A stretch of 64,000 nt of DNA from an uncultured Bacteroidales bacterium (lineage in GTDB: Bacteria > Bacteroidota > Bacteroidia > Bacteroidales > UBA3824), in contig CALFIU010000063.1 in assembly GCA_937877455.1 (NCBI GenBank), positions 40,092 through 104,091 on the forward strand, in the 5' to 3' direction. A program made the position numbers and the translations under genes. The notes beneath the pieces are model-generated. The model ran no database searches. It saw nothing but the letters and a program-made list of their open reading frames with translations, and was not told the DNA's origin. Positions within the stretch are counted from its first letter, which is position 1; each line of letters begins with the position of its first letter. Positions 8,904 through 17,606 of this stretch are shown piece by piece.

Positions 8904-10601
8904 ATGAAATTTTACGACATTACTGGAGCGGAGGCCATAGCACGTGCGTTGATAGAAGAAGGCGTAAACACAGTCTTCGGCTATCCTGGTGGCAACAATC
9001 TGCCAGTTTATGATTCTTTTTTTAAGTTCAAAGACAAGATAGAGCATGTTCTTGTAAGGCATGAGCAAGGAGCAGTACATGCCGCCGAGGGATACGCTGA
9101 AGCATCGGGCAAAGTTGGAGTTTGCATGGTTACATCTGGTCCGGGAGCAACCAACTTGCTCACAGGAATTGCAGATGCACAGATGGATAGTGTGCCAGTG
9201 GTGTGTATCACGGGGCAGATTGGAACAAAGTTGCTTGGTTACGATGCGTTTCAAGAAACCGATGTTGTAGGCTTTTCGATGCCAGTTACTAAATGGAATT
9301 ATCAAATAACTCGTGCAGAGGAGATAGCCTCCACTTTTGCAAAAGCTTTTTATATAGCGCGCAGTGGACGCCCCGGACCTGTATTGATAGACATAACCAA
9401 AGATGCTCAAAATGCTGTACTTAAAGAATTTGAGTATGTAAAATGCCGTAAAATACGCTCATACCATCCCTTTCTTAAGCCAAAACCCGAAGCCGTAGAA
9501 GAAGCAGCTTTGTTGCTCAACAACGCGCGTAAACCGTTGATAGTGGTTGGTCATGGTGTTTTGTTGTCGGGATGTCAAAGCCAAGTAATGCAACTTGCAG
9601 AGCGTATTAATGCACCAGTGGCAAGTACGTTGATGGGGCTGTCGGCATTCCCTTGCGGGCACGAACTTTATGCTGGAATGGTTGGACTGCATGGCAATCT
9701 TGCTCCCAACAAAATGACCAACGAGTGTGATGTCCTCTTGGCAATAGGTATGAGGTTTGATGATAGGGTAACTGGTAATGTTGAAAAATATGCACGTCAG
9801 GCTAAGATTATTCATATTGAGGTAGACCCTTCTGAAATTAACAAAATAATTACTTGCTCTGTGGCAGTGGTAAGCGATGCAAAATCGGCACTTGAAGCTA
9901 TATTGCCAAAACTTCAGACATCAATACATCCACAATGGCTCGACAAAGTGGCTGAATATCGAAAAATGGAAGAAAAAACCATTATTGCCAAAGACCTTGA
10001 CCCCGAAGAACCAAAACTTCGTATGGGAAGGGTTGTAGATGTTATTTCGCAAATATCTGGTGGTAATATTATTACAGTTACCGACGTAGGACAAAATCAA
10101 ATGGCAAGTGCACGCTATTTCAAATACACAAGTACCGATAGTTTGATAACATCGGGCGGACTTGGTACAATGGGATTTGCGTTACCAGCAGCCATTGGTG
10201 TTAGTTATGCTGTTAAAGATCGACCAATAGTGGCAATAATGGGCGACGGCGGTTTTCAAATGACCATGGAAGAACTTGGCGCAGTGATGCAATATAAATT
10301 GCCGATAAAAATTGTGTTGCTCAACAATAGTTATCTCGGCATGATACGTCAACTTCAAGAGTTGTATTATGGCAGTAGGTATTATTTTGGACAAATGGAT
10401 AATCCCGATTTTATAAAAATAGCAGAGGCATATAGAATACCAACAAAACGTATTCAGTGGCAAAACGAACTTATTCCCGCTGTAAATGAAATGCTATCCA
10501 CCCCAGGCGCATATTTTCTTGAATGTGTGGTAGAAACCACCGAAAACGTATATCCTGTGATACCTGCTGGTGCTGCCGTAGATGAACAGATTCTTATTTA
10601 A
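8904..10601 (+). CDS. ilvB: Acetolactate synthase large (catalytic) subunit
   Basis: A 565-residue thiamine-diphosphate enzyme that joins two pyruvates, or pyruvate and 2-oxobutyrate, in the first shared step of Val/Leu and Ile synthesis. Visible features are the N-terminal Pyr domain with the catalytic Glu in 'VRHEQGAVHAAEGYA', a central domain, and the C-terminal PP domain with the ThDP/Mg motif 'IMGDGGFQM...LNNSYLGMIRQ'. Length is normal. The ATG at 8904 follows AAAAGGAT, a fair ribosome binding site. It is the first gene after the attenuator and lies 37 bases before ilvN. Confidence 0.97.
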   Translation: MKFYDITGAEAIARALIEEGVNTVFGYPGGNNLPVYDSFFKFKDKIEHVLVRHEQGAVHAAEGYAEASGKVGVCMVTSGPGATNLLTGIADAQMDSVPVVCITGQIGTKLLGYDAFQETDVVGFSMPVTKWNYQITRAEEIASTFAKAFYIARSGRPGPVLIDITKDAQNAVLKEFEYVKCRKIRSYHPFLKPKPEAVEEAALLLNNARKPLIVVGHGVLLSGCQSQVMQLAERINAPVASTLMGLSAFPCGHELYAGMVGLHGNLAPNKMTNECDVLLAIGMRFDDRVTGNVEKYARQAKIIHIEVDPSEINKIITCSVAVVSDAKSALEAILPKLQTSIHPQWLDKVAEYRKMEEKTIIAKDLDPEEPKLRMGRVVDVISQISGGNIITVTDVGQNQMASARYFKYTSTDSLITSGGLGTMGFALPAAIGVSYAVKDRPIVAIMGDGGFQMTMEELGAVMQYKLPIKIVLLNNSYLGMIRQLQELYYGSRYYFGQMDNPDFIKIAEAYRIPTKRIQWQNELIPAVNEMLSTPGAYFLECVVETTENVYPVIPAGAAVDEQILI

Positions 10602-10638
10602 CTGATATTTGAAAAAGGCAAGGGATAATTGATATAAA

Positions 10639-11175
10639 ATGAAACATAAATACACATTACTTATATATACAGAAAACCATATCGGTTTGCTTAACAGAAT
10701 TTCTATAATTTTTACGCGACACAAGGTTAATATAGAAACACTTAATACTTCGGCATCGATGCATGGCGATATACATTCGTTCGTAATTACTATATACACC
10801 ACCGCCGACAAAGCCGAACATTTACGAAAGATTATAGAAAAACAAGTTGAGGTACTCAAGGCATTACTCTATGAAGATAGCCAAATTATAGCACAAGAGG
10901 TGGCTTTATATAAAGTGTCGATGCGTAGCATTGGCAAAAACAACATTATTGAGCAGATGGTTAGAAACTCAAATGCAAGAATTTTGGCCGTTAACCCAGA
11001 TTTTATTGTTATTGAAAAAACAGGAAACCAATCTGAAACACAGGCATTTTTAGAAGAACTTTCGGTATATGATGTTAGAGAATTTATCCGCAGCGGACGT
11101 GTTATTGTAACCAAACCTATGAGAATGTTGGACGACATTCTGCGAGAAATGGAACAAGAAGAAGAAACCAATTAA
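10639..11175 (+). CDS. ilvN: Acetolactate synthase small (regulatory) subunit
   Basis: A 178-residue protein with an N-terminal ACT domain (YTLLIYTENHIGLLNRISI, the usual valine-sensing fold) and a C-terminal ALS-associated domain (about 80-165). It binds the large subunit, activates it and confers feedback inhibition by valine in characterised relatives. The stop is 13 bases before ilvA, which supports one transcript. Confidence 0.95.
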   Translation: MKHKYTLLIYTENHIGLLNRISIIFTRHKVNIETLNTSASMHGDIHSFVITIYTTADKAEHLRKIIEKQVEVLKALLYEDSQIIAQEVALYKVSMRSIGKNNIIEQMVRNSNARILAVNPDFIVIEKTGNQSETQAFLEELSVYDVREFIRSGRVIVTKPMRMLDDILREMEQEEETN

Positions 11176-11188
11176 TATTTTCAATAAA

Positions 11189-12436
11189 ATGTATTTTCCA
11201 AACATAGAAGACATTGTAAGGGCAAATATAAAGCTTAAAAGTTTTATAGACCAAACGCCCTTAATGCTCAATCATAATTTGAGCAACAAATTTGGAGCAA
11301 ACGTTTGGCTCAAACGAGAAGACCTTCAGATTGTACGTTCTTACAAAATAAGAGGCGCATATAATAAGATTTCGAGCCTTAGCGACGAAGAACGTGAACG
11401 AGGTGTAGTGTGTGCATCGGCAGGCAATCATGCACAAGGCGTGGCATTTTCGTGTAACGCAATGAAAATTCATGGCAAAATATTTATGCCTGTTACAACT
11501 CCTGGACAAAAGGTTAAACAGGTAAAAATGTTTGGCAAGGAATACACCGAAATAGTACTTGTTGGCGACACATTTGACGAAGCATTTAACGAAGCCGTTA
11601 AAGACTGCAAAGAAAACAACATGGTTTTTGTGCCGCCTTTTAACGACGAAAAAGTTATAGAAGGACAAGGAACTGTTGCCCTTGAACTTTTGGAGCAAAC
11701 CGACACCAAAATCGACTACATATTTGTGCCCATAGGTGGTGGAGGTCTTGCCTCTGGTGTAGGCGCATACATAAAACGTCTTAGTCCCGACACCAAGGTT
11801 ATAGGTGTAGAACCTTCTGGCGCACCAACAATGAAAACTGCAGTGGAACAAGACCATGTTGTAACGCTTCAACATATTAATAAATTTGTTGACGGTGCTG
11901 CAGTACAAACAGCAGGAGAATTGACATTTGAAATATGCAAGCAAGTAATAGACGACTTTGTCCTTGTTCCCGAAGGCAAGGTTTGCACCGAGATATTGCG
12001 GCTATACAACGAAGATGCTGTTGTGGCAGAACCAGCAGGAGCACTTTCTTTAGCTGCCCTCGATTTCTACAAAGACAAAATAAAGGGCAAAAATGTAGTT
12101 TGTATTGTATCTGGTGGCAACAACGACCTTACTCGCATTGAAGAAACCAAGGAACGCTCGTTGCTATACGAGGGTTACAAACATTATTTTTTGATAGAAT
12201 TTGCCCAACGAGCAGGCGCACTCAAAGACTTTGTGCTTGAAGTAATGGGACCCGATGATGATATTGCTTTATTTGAGTATAGCAAAAAAAATTCACGTGG
12301 CAAAGGCCCTGCGCTGGTGGGAATTGAGGTAAAGAATCCCGACGACATCAACCGTTTAAAAGCAAATATGGATCGCAAAGGACTAACATACCAATATCTT
12401 AACGATAGGTCAGACTTGTTTCAATATTTAATTTAA
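11189..12436 (+). CDS. ilvA: Threonine deaminase (threonine ammonia-lyase)
   Basis: A 415-residue fold-type II PLP enzyme making 2-oxobutyrate from threonine, the committed step to Ile. The PLP lysine lies in 'RSYKIRGAYNKI', the PLP phosphate-binding glycine loop is 'IGGGGLASG', and 'SGGNND' lies near the C-terminal end of the catalytic domain. A single ACT-like regulatory domain occupies about residues 325-415. Its place in an operon with ilvBN and ilvC, under an Ile/Val-rich leader, supports a biosynthetic rather than catabolic enzyme. Confidence 0.95.
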   Translation: MYFPNIEDIVRANIKLKSFIDQTPLMLNHNLSNKFGANVWLKREDLQIVRSYKIRGAYNKISSLSDEERERGVVCASAGNHAQGVAFSCNAMKIHGKIFMPVTTPGQKVKQVKMFGKEYTEIVLVGDTFDEAFNEAVKDCKENNMVFVPPFNDEKVIEGQGTVALELLEQTDTKIDYIFVPIGGGGLASGVGAYIKRLSPDTKVIGVEPSGAPTMKTAVEQDHVVTLQHINKFVDGAAVQTAGELTFEICKQVIDDFVLVPEGKVCTEILRLYNEDAVVAEPAGALSLAALDFYKDKIKGKNVVCIVSGGNNDLTRIEETKERSLLYEGYKHYFLIEFAQRAGALKDFVLEVMGPDDDIALFEYSKKNSRGKGPALVGIEVKNPDDINRLKANMDRKGLTYQYLNDRSDLFQYLI

Positions 12437-12518
12437 ACATTTTTGGTAATTAATTTTTTAATTACTACTTTTGGGCATTGATAAAATAAGAAAACTTTTT
12501 TACAAAAACATATAAAAA

Positions 12519-13562
12519 ATGGCAAAAATCAATTTTGGCGGAGTAACTGAAAACGTTGTTACCCGCGAAGAATTTCCTCTGGAAAAAGCAAAAGAAGTTT
12601 TGAAAAACGACGTTATCGCAGTTCTTGGCTACGGCATACAAGGTCCTGGACAGTCGATGAATCTCCGCGACAATGGTTTTAACGTAATTGTTGGACAACG
12701 TCCTGGTAAAACCTACGATAAAGCTGTTGCAGACGGCTGGGTACCTGGCAAAACTCTTTTTTCAATTGAAGAAGCTTGCGAAAAAGCCACAGTAATCGAA
12801 GTGCTTTTGTCTGATGCTGCTCAGATTGAAGTATGGCCTACAATAAAGAAACACCTCACAAAAGGCAAAACCCTTTATTTCTCGCACGGATTTGCAGTAA
12901 CTTACAAAGAACGCACAAACATAGTTCCTCCAGAAGACGTTGACGTTGTATTGGTAGCACCAAAAGGTTCAGGAACATCATTGCGTCGTCTTTTTGTACA
13001 AGGCAGAGGTATCAACTGCTCTTACGCAGTGTTCCAAGATGCAACAGGCAAAGCATTGGAACGTACAATAGCTCTTGGCGTTGGAATTGGTGCTGGTTAT
13101 CTATTTGAAACTACATTCAAAAAAGAAGTTTATTCAGACCTCACTGGCGAACGTGGTTCGCTTATGGGTGCAATACAAGGTTTGTTGTTGGCACAATACG
13201 AAGTTTTGCGTGAAAACGGACACTCTCCTTCAGAAGCTTTCAACGAAACGGTTGAAGAACTTACCCAAAGCCTTGGTCCATTGTTTGGTGAAAACGGTAT
13301 GGATTGGATGTACGCTAACTGCTCAACAACAGCTCAACGCGGAGCATTGGATTGGGCTCCAAGATTCCACGATGCAGTTAAACCTGTGATGGAATGGCTT
13401 TACTATTCGGTTAAAACTGGCAACGAAGCTCAAATTTCTATTGATGCTAACTCTAAACCAGATTATCGTCAAGGTCTTGAAAATGAACTTAAAGCAATGC
13501 GCGAAAGCGAAATGTGGCAAACTGGTGCTCAAGTTAGAAAACTTAGACCAGAAAACAACTAA
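12519..13562 (+). CDS. ilvC: Ketol-acid reductoisomerase
   Basis: A 347-residue enzyme that isomerises and reduces acetolactate and acetohydroxybutyrate. The Rossmann motif is 'VLGYGIQGPGQSMNLRD', with 'GQRPG' after beta 2, where cofactor preference is set. The metal-binding acidic helix is 'SDLTGERGSLMGAIQG'. It is the last gene of the operon and is followed by a strong hairpin terminator. An 82-base gap separates it from ilvA. The next enzyme of the pathway, ilvD, is encoded 17 kb away on the other strand. Confidence 0.96.
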   Translation: MAKINFGGVTENVVTREEFPLEKAKEVLKNDVIAVLGYGIQGPGQSMNLRDNGFNVIVGQRPGKTYDKAVADGWVPGKTLFSIEEACEKATVIEVLLSDAAQIEVWPTIKKHLTKGKTLYFSHGFAVTYKERTNIVPPEDVDVVLVAPKGSGTSLRRLFVQGRGINCSYAVFQDATGKALERTIALGVGIGAGYLFETTFKKEVYSDLTGERGSLMGAIQGLLLAQYEVLRENGHSPSEAFNETVEELTQSLGPLFGENGMDWMYANCSTTAQRGALDWAPRFHDAVKPVMEWLYYSVKTGNEAQISIDANSKPDYRQGLENELKAMRESEMWQTGAQVRKLRPENN

Positions 13563-13586
13563 TATTTCGTTGATTTAAATATAAGA

Positions 13587-13619
13587 CGAGACTATATTTT
13601 ATATGGTCTCGTTTTTTTT
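13587..13619. terminator. Intrinsic terminator after ilvC
   Basis: CGAGACTATA (13587-13596) and TATGGTCTCG (13602-13611) form a 10-bp stem with one G-U, followed by eight T on the plus strand. The stop codon of the convergent rhomboid gene (13599-13601) lies inside the hairpin. Confidence 0.85.
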
Positions 13620-14255
13620 AGAATAATTAATGTTGATTTTGTAACGGTTGTCTGTTAGCGAAAAATGTTCAAAACCAGGTGATTGATAATCAAAATCACC
13701 ATCTTTTTTAAGTTTTTTGGGTTTATCTTTTGCAAAAATAAAAGCACAAACAAATCCTGACACACCACCAAACAAGTGAGATTCCCACGATATATGGCCA
13801 TCGGTAGGCAATACGCCCCACACCATGCTACCATAAAGTAGCACTACCAACAGAGAAATTGCTGCCGCTCCATTTTTATGAGATACTATCCCACCAAAAA
13901 ATATAAATGATGCTAATGCGTAAATTATTCCGCTTGCGCCAATATGAAAACTTTCTCGTCCAAAAAGCCAAACCGAAAAACCTGTTAGAAAATATAATGC
14001 AGAAAAAATTATTATATAATTTCGTTTGTAAAGCACCGTAAGTAACCACATTAACACTGGTAATGCAGAAATATTAGAGAGCAAATGATTAATATCTCCA
14101 TGTATAAAAGGAGAAAACAATATACCTGGTAATCCAAATATCCGCCGTGGGAATATTCCGCAAGGCGCAAAATCGAAATTAAAAACATTTTCTAATACAT
14201 AGACAAATAATACCGTAACGGTATATGCAATGGGAAAAACCAGCGATGTCTTCAT
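13599..14255 (-). CDS. Rhomboid-family intramembrane serine protease
   Basis: A 218-residue protein with about six membrane spans. It has the rhomboid signatures: 'HGDINHLLSN' in the second span region, the catalytic Ser in 'IGASGIIYA', and the catalytic His in 'ESHLFGGVSGF'. These are the Ser-His dyad and the HxxxN motif of active enzymes, so proteolysis within the membrane is likely; substrates are unknown. A soluble C-terminal tail of about 40 residues is charged and probably cytoplasmic. Its last codons overlap the ilvC terminator from the other direction. Confidence 0.88.
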   Translation of the reverse strand: MKTSLVFPIAYTVTVLFVYVLENVFNFDFAPCGIFPRRIFGLPGILFSPFIHGDINHLLSNISALPVLMWLLTVLYKRNYIIIFSALYFLTGFSVWLFGRESFHIGASGIIYALASFIFFGGIVSHKNGAAAISLLVVLLYGSMVWGVLPTDGHISWESHLFGGVSGFVCAFIFAKDKPKKLKKDGDFDYQSPGFEHFSLTDNRYKININYSKKNETI

Positions 14256-14263
14256 TTTTTTAT

Positions 14264-14297
14264 AAAAAAAATCCGCAAATGCTTTACCATTGCGGAT
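14264..14297 (-). terminator. Intrinsic terminator for the small lipoprotein gene
   Basis: ATCCGCAA (14271-14278) and TTGCGGAT (14290-14297) form an 8-bp stem. On the minus strand it is followed by a run of T (14264-14270). It lies between the lipoprotein stop and the rhomboid start. Confidence 0.75.
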
Positions 14298-14322
14298 TTT
14301 TGTTTTAACTATTTATGCTAAT

Positions 14323-14754
14323 TTATTTTGCATTAATGCCACCAATTTGTAGAGTAGCCTTAATATAGTCATAGTCGCTATCTCCTACCACTGCTATCTG
14401 ATAATCAATACTAATGGTAGAATTGTTGTTAGTAATTGAGCCTAATCCCTCTTTTATATCGAAGTTTCCGTATATACCAGAAAAAGAAAGTGTTGACCCC
14501 GAAACTATAACATCAACATCAATATTGCTGTTGTGAAAGTTTGAAATCTTGATTTTTTTTCCTGTTTGTGTTTGCGTTATTGTAACATCAAAAGCTGAGC
14601 TACAATCGCCATCATCGGTTCTCCATGCCCATTTACCTTCTAATTCTGAGAGGTTTACGTTTGCTTCGGCAGCATCATCAGTACATGAATTGATTGTTGT
14701 GGCAAACAATACAAGCATTGTAGCCACCAATAGGTTAAAAAGTTTGTTTTTCAT
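14323..14754 (-). CDS. Small secreted lipoprotein
   Basis: A protein of about 143 residues that begins MKNKLFNLLVATMLVLF and has a lipobox ending TINSC, so the mature N-terminal Cys is probably lipidated and anchored to the envelope. The rest is predicted beta-rich, with 'LEGKWAWRTDDGDC' near the mature N-terminus, reminiscent of lipocalin-like or calycin-type small Bacteroidota lipoproteins, but I assign no family. I chose the ATG at 14754; an ATG at 14778 adds eight residues ahead of the signal peptide. Confidence 0.75.
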   Translation of the reverse strand: MKNKLFNLLVATMLVLFATTINSCTDDAAEANVNLSELEGKWAWRTDDGDCSSAFDVTITQTQTGKKIKISNFHNSNIDVDVIVSGSTLSFSGIYGNFDIKEGLGSITNNNSTISIDYQIAVVGDSDYDYIKATLQIGGINAK

Positions 14755-14770
14755 AGTTAAATAGTGTTTG

Positions 14771-14974
14771 TTAAACATTCAATAGGTTTTCAAAAATAGG
14801 CAACAAGGATTTTAAATCATCCTGTGTGTCCCAAAAAATATCAGAGAGATTTTCTCTATCATTAATTTGACTATTTGGTTGACAATCTATCTGCGAAATA
14901 TCGAAGTTTTTTAATTCGCCTACTTCAAAATCATCGTCAAAATCATTGTTGCTAAAAACAATATCGTCAATCAT
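14771..14974 (-). CDS. Possible small acidic protein
   Basis: A 67-residue frame from an ATG at 14974 that is unusually acidic (MIDDIVFSNNDFDDDFEVGE) and has no signal peptide or membrane span. It lies just downstream of the terminator of the zinc-ribbon gene and directly before the lipoprotein. Nothing overlaps it on either strand if the lipoprotein starts at 14754. I recognise no family; a chance frame in AT-rich DNA is possible. Confidence 0.4.
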   Translation of the reverse strand: MIDDIVFSNNDFDDDFEVGELKNFDISQIDCQPNSQINDRENLSDIFWDTQDDLKSLLPIFENLLNV

Positions 14975-15006
14975 TATTTATTTCAATAGATAATTTTTGT
15001 TTACAA

Positions 15007-15040
15007 AAATAGTGGAACGCATTTACAATTCCACTATTTT
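15007..15040 (-). terminator. Intrinsic terminator after the zinc-ribbon gene
   Basis: The arms AATAGTGGAA and TTCCACTATT form a stem of about 10 bp around a loop of 11 bases, and T-rich sequence follows on the minus strand. It sits 6 bases after the stop at 15046. Confidence 0.75.
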
Positions 15041-15045
15041 TTATT

Positions 15046-15834
15046 TTAAGCGTTAATCGATTCTTCAATTTGGTTTGCGAGTTCGTCGTCAATAAGAATT
15101 CTACCACAATATTCACAAACGATGATTTTTTTTCTCGAAGCAACATCCAATTGTCTTTGAGGCGGAATCTTATTGTAGCAACCACCGCAAGCATCACGTT
15201 TAACAGGAACAACTGCCAATCCATTTTTTGCACCGCCACGTATGCGTTTGTAAGCAGTTAACAATCTTGGTTCAATTTTTTCTTCAAGTTTTTCGCGTCT
15301 TGCATCAAGTGCTTCCTCGTCTTTTTTTGTATCGGCTATAATAGAATCGAGTTCCGACTTGCTACGTTCAAGGTCTTTGGAACGATCGTCATGACGACTT
15401 TGCGATTCTTCCATTATAGTTTTTTTTGCAGCATATTGCGCTTCGTATTCGCGTATTTTCTTTTCTGATAGATTAATGTCAAGATTTTGAAACTCTATTT
15501 CTTTTGCTATCGAGTCGTATTCGCGATTGTTGCGCACTTTATTTTGCTGAGACTCATATTTTTTTATAAGTTCCTTAGCATTAATAATGTCGTTTTTCTT
15601 TTTTGCAATTTCTTGTTGCAGTTTTTCTGTTTCAGCCTTTATATTTGATATTCTGGTTTCCAATCCCACGAGTTCGTCTTCAAGGTCTTGAACTTCAAGA
15701 GGTAACTCCCCCCTCAACCGACGTATTTCATCGGTTTTGGAGTCGATGGTTTGCAAAGAATATAGTGCTGTTAGCCTTTCTTCCACCGATACTTCTACGG
15801 TTTCAACCGCTTTTTTGGTTTTTACTGCTGTCAT
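15046..15834 (-). CDS. Coiled-coil protein with C-terminal C4 zinc ribbon (DUF164/zf-RING_7 type)
   Basis: A 262-residue protein. Residues about 20-200 form a long coiled coil rich in Glu, Lys and Arg. The C-terminus has two CxxC pairs, 'CGGCYNKIPP' and 'CEYCGRIL', which make a C4 zinc ribbon. This arrangement is the widespread DUF164 family, often proposed to bind nucleic acid; its role is not settled. The gene starts six bases after the stop of the Nif3-like gene upstream, an association found in several phyla, so the two probably form an operon. Confidence 0.88.
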   Translation of the reverse strand: MTAVKTKKAVETVEVSVEERLTALYSLQTIDSKTDEIRRLRGELPLEVQDLEDELVGLETRISNIKAETEKLQQEIAKKKNDIINAKELIKKYESQQNKVRNNREYDSIAKEIEFQNLDINLSEKKIREYEAQYAAKKTIMEESQSRHDDRSKDLERSKSELDSIIADTKKDEEALDARREKLEEKIEPRLLTAYKRIRGGAKNGLAVVPVKRDACGGCYNKIPPQRQLDVASRKKIIVCEYCGRILIDDELANQIEESINA

Positions 15835-15840
15835 ATTTTT

Positions 15841-16938
15841 TTATAAATAATTTATTGGATTCGTATTTTGTTCCGAAATTCGGACTTCAAAATTACAAAA
15901 TTTTTTTGTAAGTATATCACAAAAAATTTGTTTTATTCCAATTTCGCTTTCATAATGCCCTATATCAACAATTGTTATTTTGCTGTCGGCATCAAAATAT
16001 TTATGGTAAGTAAAATCGCCAGAAATAAAAACATCCGCGCCTTTATTAACAGCTTTGTTTACAAGGAAACTACCACTTCCGCTACAAAGTGCAATTGTTT
16101 TAACCTCTGGTTTTAATATTTTGGTGTGTTTAATGCAACCACAATTGAATACTTTTTTAACTTTTTTTAAGAAATCTATTGTGTTTTCTGGTTTATCAAG
16201 CCAACCTATTGCACCGCTTCCGTTATAATTGTCAGGGTTTTCGAGTTTTACAATATCAATAGCGGGTTCTTCGTATGGATGCGACGAAACTATTGCTTTT
16301 ATTATTTGACCTATTTGGTTTGATTCACATATTGTTTCTATTTTTATTTCGTCTTCAAAATGTAGTTTCCCTATTGTGCCAACGAATGGTTTTGCACCTT
16401 CTTGTGGATTGAAACTACCTTTGCCATTAATATTGAAACTGCTATTGCTGTAATTGCCAATATGTCCGCCTCCTGCTAAAAAAATTACTTGTCGTACATT
16501 GTCGGCATGTGCTTGGGGTACATAAACTGCAATTTTGTATAAACGGTTTTCGGCAGGTTGTAACACTTTATAATTTTTTATACCAAGCTTTTGACACATC
16601 ATTAGGCTTGTACCCAATGGTGAGTTGTCGCAGTTGGTATGGGCGGAATATACTGATATAGAGTTTTTTATACATTGCATAACTATGCGTTCCACCGCAT
16701 TTTTTCCAGTTATTTTTTTTAAACCATTGCCAAAAATTAGTGGATGATGCGATATAATGAGATTGCATTTTTTTTCAATAGCCTCATTTACAACATCTTC
16801 TGTTACATCAAGGGTTACAAGTGCTGCTTTTATGTTTTTATCGCCGCCAAACACCTGCATACCAGCGTTGTCGTAAGATTCTTGCAATGATAACGGAAAT
16901 ACTCTCTCTAATTCCGAAATTATTTCTTCGAGTTTCAT
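15841..16938 (-). CDS. Nif3/YbgI-like dinuclear metal-centre protein
   Basis: A 365-residue protein. The metal ligands of the family are visible: 'LIISHHPLIF' (two His) and, near the C-terminus, 'DIGHYESE' (His and Glu). 'ESYDNAGMQVFGG' is the family N-terminal motif. A central insertion of about 100 residues ('LYKIAVYVPQAHADNVRQVI') is the PII-like domain present in the long form. These proteins form toroidal hexamers; GTP cyclohydrolase activity is suggested for some, but the cellular role is unclear. It is transcribed into the zinc-ribbon gene. Confidence 0.9.
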   Translation of the reverse strand: MKLEEIISELERVFPLSLQESYDNAGMQVFGGDKNIKAALVTLDVTEDVVNEAIEKKCNLIISHHPLIFGNGLKKITGKNAVERIVMQCIKNSISVYSAHTNCDNSPLGTSLMMCQKLGIKNYKVLQPAENRLYKIAVYVPQAHADNVRQVIFLAGGGHIGNYSNSSFNINGKGSFNPQEGAKPFVGTIGKLHFEDEIKIETICESNQIGQIIKAIVSSHPYEEPAIDIVKLENPDNYNGSGAIGWLDKPENTIDFLKKVKKVFNCGCIKHTKILKPEVKTIALCSGSGSFLVNKAVNKGADVFISGDFTYHKYFDADSKITIVDIGHYESEIGIKQIFCDILTKKFCNFEVRISEQNTNPINYL

Positions 16939-16956
16939 TTTTGTTACGCAATATTT

Positions 16957-17502
16957 TTATTCCAAGTAATTTGTAAGCATATCAGGCAATTCTGATGCTC
17001 TAAATGCTTTGGCAATTATTTTTCCGTGTCCGTCAATTAAAAAATTGGCAGGTATTGCACTGACGTTAAATTTTTTTGCTGCTGCACTATTTACTCCCGT
17101 ATGTTCGCATACGTGTATCCAACTTGATATTTTTTGATTTATGATAGCATCGCGCCACTTTTTGCTGTCTAAGTCAAGCGAAATGCTATAAATTTCAAAT
17201 CCAACCCCATAAATATAGTTTTTGTCTTTATAGTTGTCGTATATTTTTGAGAGTATTTGGTTATCTGCTTGGCATGGTCTACATTCCGAAGTCCAAAATT
17301 GTACAAGTACCATCTTACCTTGCAACGAACTTAGAGTAAACTCAATATCATCTTCGTTGGTGGCATAAACCTCTGGTGCTTGCTGCCCAATTGTACATTT
17401 TTCAACTCGATAGTTAGTTGCTCCAATCCCCCTATTTTGTGCGTTGCATATCAATGATACGTTGAGCATCATGGCAAGCAACAATATTTTATAAGCATCC
17501 AT
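16957..17502 (-). CDS. Exported thioredoxin-like protein (TlpA/AhpC-TSA type)
   Basis: A 181-residue protein with a signal peptide of about 20 residues (ending ICNAQ), so it acts in the periplasm. The thioredoxin active site is 'FWTSECRPCQAD' (CRPC), and the cis-Pro region is 'FNVSAIPANFLID'. It probably reduces or exchanges disulfides of envelope proteins. It lies 18 bases upstream of the Nif3-like gene and may be the first gene of that operon. Its partner is unknown. Confidence 0.85.
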   Translation of the reverse strand: MDAYKILLLAMMLNVSLICNAQNRGIGATNYRVEKCTIGQQAPEVYATNEDDIEFTLSSLQGKMVLVQFWTSECRPCQADNQILSKIYDNYKDKNYIYGVGFEIYSISLDLDSKKWRDAIINQKISSWIHVCEHTGVNSAAAKKFNVSAIPANFLIDGHGKIIAKAFRASELPDMLTNYLE

Positions 17503-17606
17503 CGCTAATTTTTTCTAAAAAACAATCTCCTATTTCTTAAACGATGTTTTTATTATTTTATTTTGCGTTATGCTATGTATTTTTTGCTTTTGTTTAATAT
17601 TTTTAT

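Noticed and set aside
8793..9410. 205-residue minus-strand frame opposite ilvB
   Set aside because: It lies antisense to the ilv attenuator and ilvB, which are strongly supported, and its sequence has no domain-like features.
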